DNA of 64,000 nt from Sulfurisphaera javensis (lineage in GTDB: Archaea; Thermoproteota; Thermoprotei_A; Sulfolobales; Sulfolobaceae), in contig NZ_AP031322.1 in NCBI RefSeq assembly GCF_041154675.1, positions 2,479,812 to 2,543,811 of the forward strand, read 5' to 3'. Below, one piece after another: positions 58,863 to 64,000 of this stretch. Position 1 is the stretch's first letter; each line of letters opens with the position of its first letter. The notes beneath the pieces were generated by a model. The model was not told where the DNA came from. It did no database searches and saw only the letters and a list, made by a program, of their open reading frames with translations. A program made the translations under genes and the position numbers.

Positions 58863-60026
58863 GGGAGTGTTGGAATGCAGTCATGAAAATTAGTATGTAA
58901 TACGTAAAAAATTAAAAACGTCAAAAAATTATATAAGCAAAAAGTTTTAACGTAAAAATCAACAGAAAAACACTTGTGCTAGGGTTGCCGTCAAATTAAT
59001 GGGTAACCAGTTATGAACACAGCAACCCTAGCACAACTAATACTTCTCATACTTCAATATAAAAACATTAAGCCCAAAAAACACAACTTGAAGAACATAT
59101 CACAAGCACTAGCAAATTACATACTAGGAACACCAATAAACAAACTAACCCTACCAAAATCAACAACCTACTACTACATAAACAAACTAAAAATACCCAA
59201 GAGAAGAAAACAAAAAACAAGAGAAGAAACAATAACTTGCCCAAAATGCAAATCACAAAACATAATAAAAAAACGGTTCATCAAGAGGAAAAAAGAAATA
59301 TAAATGCAAAACATGCAACACAACATTCTACGAAGCAAAATACCATAGGTTAAGTAAAGACGAAAAGAGAAGAATAATACAAGAATATGTTAACAATATG
59401 AGTATGAGAAGTATCTCACGTGTTTCCAATAGAGACGTTTCTACTGTTTATCACGTGATTAGGAAAATTGGTCTTAATGCTTATCTTGCTCTCCTTGATC
59501 TTCAAGGTTTGATAAAGAATTATAGTGTTAGGGAGAAGATTTTTGATGAGCAGTGGACTTTTTATCGTGTTAGGCGTGGTTCTAAGAGGTGTGATTTGTG
59601 GAATTGGACTTGTTTGGCTGATGGTGTTCCTTACTCTTCTGTTCATGATAAGAGGAATTATGATGGCTTGAGCTCGTTGTTGATAGTTTTACCAAGAGGT
59701 GGTGTTAATTATTCTGATGATTATCAAGTGTATCAAGTTCTTGATAATCATCAAGTTGGTAAGCAGTATACTTATCGTATTGAGAGTTTTCATTCTATGG
59801 TGAGGAGTTGTCTTGCTCGTTTTAATCGTTTTACTAAGGCTGTTAATAGGAGTATTAGTATGGTTGAGTATAGTTTGAGTTTGCTTATTGTTATGAGGGG
59901 TAAGGTGTTTTCTAAGGTCCCTACTCCTTTTAATCAAGTTTGGTTGGAAAATGTAAAGAAGATTAGAGAGAGTTTAATTTAGCTCGTATTACATACTAAT
60001 TTTCATGACTGCACTCCAACACTCCC
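58863..60026 (+). mobile_element. IS1-family insertion sequence, 1164 bp
   Basis: Ends are inverted repeats of about 41 bp with few differences (GGGAGTGTTGGAATGCAGTC and, right end reversed, GGGAGTGTTGGAGTGCAGTC). AATGAAAA flanks both sides (58855-58862, 60027-60034), the 8-bp target duplication expected of IS1. Size and protein fit the archaeal ISC1173-like group. The clean duplication speaks for a recent insertion. Confidence 0.92.
59013..59982 (+). CDS. IS1-family transposase, in two frames joined at an A7C run
   Basis: First part (59013-59303): helical N terminus and zinc-finger start CPKCKSQN. Second part: CKTCNTTFYEAKYHRLS, helix-turn-helix, then the IS1 DDE domain with DEQWTFYRV, YSDDYQVY and the catalytic Glu in YRIESFHSMVRS, ending at 59982. 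The shift needed is +1 in position (one base skipped) at AAAAAAAC near 59271, where six A would join the parts (KNGSSRGKKKYKCKTC). E. coli IS1 makes its transposase by frameshifting on a similar A run, though by -1. Here slippage of RNA polymerase or ribosome, mutation or sequence error are all open. The coding strand is rich in A and C up to about 59395 and in T and G after it. Confidence 0.85.
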
Positions 60027-60194
60027 AATGAAAAGATTTACATATGGTAAATGTCAAATTAATAGGAAAAGTTATAAAAATAATTTAATACTATACAGAG
60101 GACATTATGAGTATGTTCTCGAAATATTTAAACTTCACACTTTATGTTTTTGAAATTAATGTTTTCACATTGAAAGTATAATTAAGGTATTAGT

Positions 60195-60336
60195 TTCGCT
60201 AGGCATGCCGTATTAATAACTGTTTCATTATTAATATGACGGCAACTCTAGTACAAGCGTTTTTCAGTCAATTTTTCACGTTGAAACTTTATTACGTATT
60301 ACATAACTAATTTTCATGACTGCCACCAACACACCC
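60195..60336. mobile_element. Fragment of an IS1-type element end
   Basis: Read in reverse, 60225-60336 matches the left end of the IS1 element at 58863: end CCCACCAAC-like, ATGAAAATTAGT, GTAATACG and then the CTAG/GTTGCCGTC part. A short forward copy of that inner part (GCTAGGCATGCCGTATTAAT, about 60197) faces it, giving an imperfect palindrome. It seems a deleted copy or a MITE lacking one terminus. Confidence 0.6.
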
Positions 60337-60939
60337 CTATTGGTTCAATTGCTAACTTACCCTTGGTATGACATAGTGTTCTACACCTAAAAGTATTACT
60401 AAAAATGACAGATTGATTTTGATCATCTAGTACAGATTAACTAATTACAATTTACAATGGAAACATTGGCTGTACATTACGAATCTGTTAGTTTAGTATT
60501 TTTTCTTGAAAATATTTCTATTCCATTATTTTAATTTACTTAAAATTTCTCATAATTCTACTATAAAATTATTCATTAAAGATATACTAAAATTGGGATC
60601 AATAAGATTATGTCTAGGATATTTCAAATTGAAACTACATCATTTGTATTAAACATTCTCATATTATTACTATCATATTGTCATGTTCACTAATAAGTTT
60701 GTATCTTAAAGAAATTAAAAATCGATAGATAAGTAGTCAAGAAAGATTTATATCAACAAATACAAAGTTAAAGGCTAGGTTTTATTTGATAATAAATAAT
60801 TCTAAAAATTAGTTCTTAAGATAACATGAGGCAGAGTATGATGTGTTTGTGCTCTTGATAGATAACTTCTTTCGATAATAAAGATTTATATATCTCTAAA
60901 ACAAATAAAAAAACTAGTAATAACAAAGTTAAATTCTAA
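60337..60939. other. Intergenic region
   Basis: AT-rich, about 600 bp. I see no gene, repeat or structured RNA except the promoter area of the next gene, with TTTATATATC near 60886. Confidence 0.45.
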
Positions 60940-60956
60940 GGAGGTGTTAAAAAATC
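60940..60956 (+). promoter_or_regulatory. Strong ribosome site facing an ATC codon
   Basis: GGAGGTG (60940-60946) within AAGGAGGTG is the best ribosome site in this window. Seven bases on, where a start codon should be, the codon is ATC (60954-60956). An in-frame TAA stands at 60948, and the first ATG in frame is 60987. Confidence 0.7.
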
Positions 60957-61589
60957 GGTATAGTTGATCTGCCTAACGGACAATCAATGCAAGTACCAGA
61001 TAATATGAGTATCAAGGATGTCACTAAACAAGTTCCTGGTATAGATTTAAATAATACCATAGCTTATAGCGTAAGAGATAAGATACCTGTTTCACCAGAC
61101 GAACCTATAGGTAATAGAGAAATTAAACTTATAAATCAAAGTGAAGTTAGTTTTTTTAACAATTCTCGTGAATATTATAGAAAATATGGTTGGATGAAAT
61201 TGGCTAGAGATTTTGTTGCAGCGCCTTTTAAAGGAAGATATGGCGCATATTTACTGGCTATGATTTCTGTAGGGGATGCTGCTAGATGGTTATGTGAAAG
61301 TAGAAGCAATTTGATTACAAATAACGTTTGTGTTCTTTTGGGAACTTTGAAAAATCCGCAAGAAGTAAGAGACCTTATTGTAGAACATGAACAAAGTTGT
61401 GTATCCTTTTCTACTCCTCCACAAGAATTTATAAACACTTTAAATAATGTATTCAGAATTAAATTGTATCCAAGCTTATGTATTGTACAATTTAAAACAC
61501 CTTTAGAGTACGTTGATGACGTAAGTTTGATCTTAAATGTAACTAAAACACTAGCAAATAGAATGAAAATTAGCTTTTGGGGAGCATAA
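60954..61589 (+). CDS. Unknown protein with ubiquitin-like N-terminal region
   Basis: 211 residues if read from ATC 60954, 200 from ATG 60987. The N-terminal 60 residues (GIVDLPNGQSMQVPDNMSIK, DVTKQVPGID, then VSPDEPIG and REIKLI) have the strand-strand-helix-strand rhythm and the spacing of a beta-grasp (ubiquitin-like) domain; the first strand is lost if ATG is the start. The rest (about 70-211) has helices (YGWMKLARDFVAAPF), a region with two or three Cys, and strands (IKLYPSLCIVQFK). No membrane helix. I do not recognise a family. The ribosome site strongly supports a start at the ATC. It is isolated among mobile elements and broken genes. Confidence 0.65.
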   Translation: MGIVDLPNGQSMQVPDNMSIKDVTKQVPGIDLNNTIAYSVRDKIPVSPDEPIGNREIKLINQSEVSFFNNSREYYRKYGWMKLARDFVAAPFKGRYGAYLLAMISVGDAARWLCESRSNLITNNVCVLLGTLKNPQEVRDLIVEHEQSCVSFSTPPQEFINTLNNVFRIKLYPSLCIVQFKTPLEYVDDVSLILNVTKTLANRMKISFWGA

Positions 61590-61649
61590 TGGTAACTCTA
61601 AAATTTCCTCACAAAATTTTCACGGAATTCGCTATCCGATATTACTCTT

Positions 61650-61962
61650 TTTAAGTATTCTTTAATATTTTAGCTTAAAGGCTCAAAGTCTTTCTTCTCA
61701 AGAACCTCACTAGCGTGTTTAAGAGTATTTAATGCTCCTCAGCCTTGTTTAAATCAATCCAAGCTAGATAACCTTCAATTAAAGATGAATAGATATCTTG
61801 GGCTGATACTAACCATAAGTCCTCATCTGAACTCTTAACCTCATTAGCTTACTCTTCAGCCCCTTCAACAAACCCTTTGCCATACTCTGGGAGATTTGCA
61901 TAAATGCTTGCTAAAAGGCTTTCAAAACTGGATCTAATTCCTTTCCTTTTCCAATACTAATA
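61650..61962 (-). pseudogene. Decayed helical protein, cut by the IS630 element
   Basis: On the minus strand the pieces SSFESLLASIYANLPEYGKG, DEDLWLVSAQDIYSSLIEGY and LKHASEVLEKKDFE read as a helical, TPR-like protein with stops between them. It ends where the IS630-type element begins at 61963. Family unknown. Confidence 0.5.
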
Positions 61963-63177
61963 TAGTCTTTTTCATTGAAAATGCAACGACTATGAACTCT
62001 ACCCAACAAAAAGATAGAACTCATCACATAAAAAATCAGACAACAACTAAGTTATAAGTGATATCATTTGAGAACAAATAATATCTGTAAAATAATATAA
62101 AATCTTCCACACTCATCACTACACCACCACGTGCAAGCACGTCACTAAACTTCTCCCTCCAATACCTCGTGTAATTACCCTTGGAAACCAACTCATTAAA
62201 CATCTTAACCAACAAACCACTTGGAAAAGTATAATAAGAATTAACACAACGCTTCAAATCCTTCCACACAAACTCAATAAGATTCAAACCAGAATAAGGA
62301 GGAAGAAAAACCAAAGTAATCCCCAACTCCTCAGCAGCATCTAAAACTACTCTTATGAAAACTAGCATTATCAAGAACAACAACAACCTTACCAGAATTC
62401 TCAGCCCTAAGCCTCCTCAACAACAACACTAGACTCAACCTCCATAGCTAGAGGAGTGCCAACACTCAAAGGAATACAACCAATAACATTAACCTTATTA
62501 CTAGGATACTCTTGCAAAACAAAAGTATAACCAAACCTCCTAACCTTAGAAGGATCATGATAAAAACCACTCTCGTCAAGGAAGAAAATCTTAGCCCCTT
62601 GAAGATCAACCCTTGATAAATTGTCGATTAAGATCTGGGCTGGGTTTAATGGTCTTTTTTCATTGTACTTGTAGGGTTTTGCATAGGGTAGTTTTAATCT
62701 CTCTCTAGTTATTCTCCATGTTGTTGTGTAGCTTATTGGGACTTTGTTTTTTAGTTCTGTGTAGACTTCTTTTAGTGTTTTTCCTTCTAGTTGTTTTACG
62801 TCTATTTTGTTTGTGTTTATTTTTGGTTGTTTTCCTCTTCTTTTTTTGTAGTATATTGCTTGTATGCCTCTTCTTTGGTAGTCTTTTATCCATCTGTATG
62901 TTGTGCTTCTGTTTACTTTGAGTGTTTTGCTATTTGGTTGTATGTTTTTCCGTTGAGGTATTCTAGTATTCCTAGTGCTTTTTTGTTGTTTAGTTGTGGT
63001 GGTTGTTTTTCTAGTGCTTTACGGATGTATTTTTCGTCTTGTTCATGTCTGATGCCGTCCATTACCAGCAACCTCATGATAGTTTTTCCTTTTTGATTGA
63101 GTTATATTGTTAATTAACTAATTAATGTTATTAATGAAAATTAGTTGGTGATTTCCGTTGCATTTTCAATGAAAATA
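61963..63177 (-). mobile_element. IS630-type insertion sequence with decayed transposase
   Basis: About 1.2 kb. Ends share TTTCATTGAAAATGCAACG in inverted orientation (left 61971-61987; right 63154-63172 reversed), flanked by TA on each side (61961-61962, 63178-63179). The left end begins TAGTC as in the MITE at 33709, but the right end lacks those bases. The element interrupts or borders decayed genes on both sides. Confidence 0.85.
62036..63077 (-). pseudogene. IS630-family transposase, several frameshifts
   Basis: From ATG 63077: N-terminal helix-turn-helix part (KALGILEYLNGKTYNQIAKH), one-base shift near 62920, then STTYRWIKDYQRRGIQAIYY and the DDE core FFLDESGFYHDP (first Asp). Another shift leads to VVVLDNASFHKS (second Asp) and a third to LPPYSGLNLIEFVWKDLKR (Glu). 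At least three shifts, so inactive unless errors. The coding strand is rich in A and C up to about 62630 and rich in T and G beyond, as in the unrelated IS1 element. Confidence 0.85.
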
Positions 63178-63180
63178 TAA

Positions 63181-63321
63181 CCAAATACAAATTCTAATGC
63201 AGAAACAGAAGGAAATACAACTCTTCATAACACGTTAAACTTTAACCTTGTTGGTATTCTTATATCAGTTATTGTTATAATAGTGATAATATTAATCATA
63301 AGCTGGATTAAGAAAAGATAA
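63181..63321 (+). pseudogene. C-terminal tail of a surface protein
   Basis: Open reading of about 46 codons without start: NTNSNAETEGNTTLHNT then a membrane helix (LVGILISVIVIIVIILIISW) and IKKR before the stop. This is the typical anchor of Sulfolobales surface proteins; the rest was removed, apparently by the IS630-type insertion that ends four bases upstream. Confidence 0.65.
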
Positions 63322-63789
63322 TTTTTCTTAAAAACAAATTATTATAAGTTATATATAGGGTACAACTCTCCTAAAAAGTGTAGTTTAAAGTTATCTTCAG
63401 ATTATTGAAAAACACGGATCAAGACTGCAGACGAATAGTCTCGTAAAAGGTAGATAATATAAAAAGTTCAAACATTATATTTCAATGATTGAAACTTCTA
63501 TTTATGATATATAATATAACGTTAAAAGAATCTGGTTAAATAATCATTGGTAAGTCTGATTTTAGCTTTTTTGAAACAACTTAAACTCATTTCCTTTATT
63601 TTTATAATCATTGAGGCAGCACACAAAAGTTGAGTTGATAAAATTGAGCTTCTATTATTATTTACGTCTAATTTGCTGTGTAAGATATAAATTATCTTTG
63701 AATCTTCAAAAACAGCTAGAAGTTATTATTTATATTACAATACTCCGTTTAATTTTTGCTTATATATAATCTTAAGTATATTTAAAAGT
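63322..63789. other. Intergenic region
   Basis: AT-rich, 468 bp. No gene, repeat or structured RNA seen apart from the TATA box of the next gene (TATATATAA, 63761-63769). Confidence 0.45.
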
Positions 63790-64000
63790 GTGGATTTAGC
63801 CAAGTTAAGTTCTTTAATCAATAGGTTAAGTAAAACTTCTCTTTCTGTAAATGAAGTTGATAAATCTTTCCTTCAATTCCTTATATCGTTTAAATTAGTA
63901 AAAATTGAAGATGATAAAATAGTTTTAGATAAAAACTTCTTTTTACATGATTTCGTAATTCTATATACGGAAAATAAAGTCACTATTTCAGATAAAAATT
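63790..64000 (+). CDS. Partial gene of unknown function, runs off the window
   Basis: The frame starts at GTG 63790 (DLAKLSSLINRLSKTSLSVN, then EVDKSFLQFLISFKLVKIED) and stays open to the end, 70 codons. The pattern of helices followed by IEDDKIVLDKN resembles the winged-helix start of the two paralogues at 4176 and 43032, but the piece is too short to be sure. TATATATAA lies about 25 bp upstream, fitting a leaderless start. Confidence 0.6.
   Translation, partial: MDLAKLSSLINRLSKTSLSVNEVDKSFLQFLISFKLVKIEDDKIVLDKNFFLHDFVILYTENKVTISDKN

Larger units (their letters stand above)
58836..60115 (+). repeat. Interspersed repeat, copy C, split by an IS1-family insertion
   Basis: The left part (58836-58862: ATCTTTATATGAAGATTAAA then TGAAAA) and the right part (60027-60115: AATGAAAAGATTTACATATG, then GTAAATGTCAAATTAATAGG and GTTATAAAAATAATTT) together match copies A and B. 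The insertion point is inside the AATGAAAA stretch, which is duplicated. Confidence 0.75.

Noticed and set aside
62718-63096. Plus-strand Leu/Phe-rich frames in the IS630 element
   Set aside because: They are the antisense of the A/C-rich 5' half of the transposase, not membrane proteins.

Overview
The window looks like a chromosomal segment of a thermoacidophilic archaeon of the order Sulfolobales. The DNA is AT-rich. Many genes start at or just after the predicted transcript start, about 25 bp behind a TATA box, and internal operon genes carry GGTG-type ribosome sites. Typical protein families include thermopsin, PaREP1, tricorn, DUF973, a Sulfolobus-type maltodextrin system, membrane-anchored Hanks-type kinases and secreted proteins with Ser/Thr-rich linkers before a C-terminal membrane anchor. 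A Sulfurisphaera/Sulfolobus-like host fits; the exact species cannot be told.

Layout. 1-6000: two tandem Ser/Thr kinases, two PaREP1 genes (one frameshifted), a NicO-like metal transporter behind a palindromic operator, and a winged-helix/beta protein. 6181-18026: extracellular polymer use, with thermopsin, a secreted GH57 amylase divergent from malEFGK-type transport genes, and a secreted GH15-like glucoamylase. Starch would be cut outside, imported as maltodextrin and trimmed. 18210-20868: a membrane kinase followed by a vWA protein. 20894-34250: ABC exporter genes, an AAA ATPase and many broken genes, among them a DUF234-type ATPase, half of an oligopeptide-binding protein, a tricorn gene with one internal stop, and isochorismatase and E1-beta fragments, one of them carrying an 88-bp MITE. 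34481-39980: an M20 peptidase, DUF1177, FAD oxidase and amino-acid permease cluster with a Bat-type regulator. 40260-41500: a vapBC pair and a GC-rich candidate structured RNA.

42039-58666 is dominated by cell-surface and signalling genes. Four different membrane proteins (44540-46269, 46935-48011, 51917-53170, 56303-58666) share one roughly 95-residue C-terminal domain predicted to lie in the cytoplasm, and a membrane kinase (49574-51175) sits among them. A second winged-helix/beta paralogue (43032-43853) lies close by. This is the best candidate here for an undescribed sensory system: varied outer or membrane parts joined to a common inner domain, with non-RD kinases as possible partners.

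Mobile DNA is concentrated to the right: an IS110 remnant with a GC-rich, strongly foldable leader that could be a bridge RNA, a complete IS1-family element (1164 bp, 8-bp target duplication), a 200-bp IS1-type MITE, an IS630-type element and its MITE, and five copies of an interspersed repeat, one of them split by the IS1 element. The transposase genes of the IS1 and IS630 elements switch sharply from A/C-rich to T/G-rich coding strand halfway along.

Caution: many breaks are one-base shifts in A or G runs (near 2780, 21390, 32138, 34025, 44880, 59271). Real decay by slippage and homopolymer sequencing error cannot be told apart from this sequence alone.
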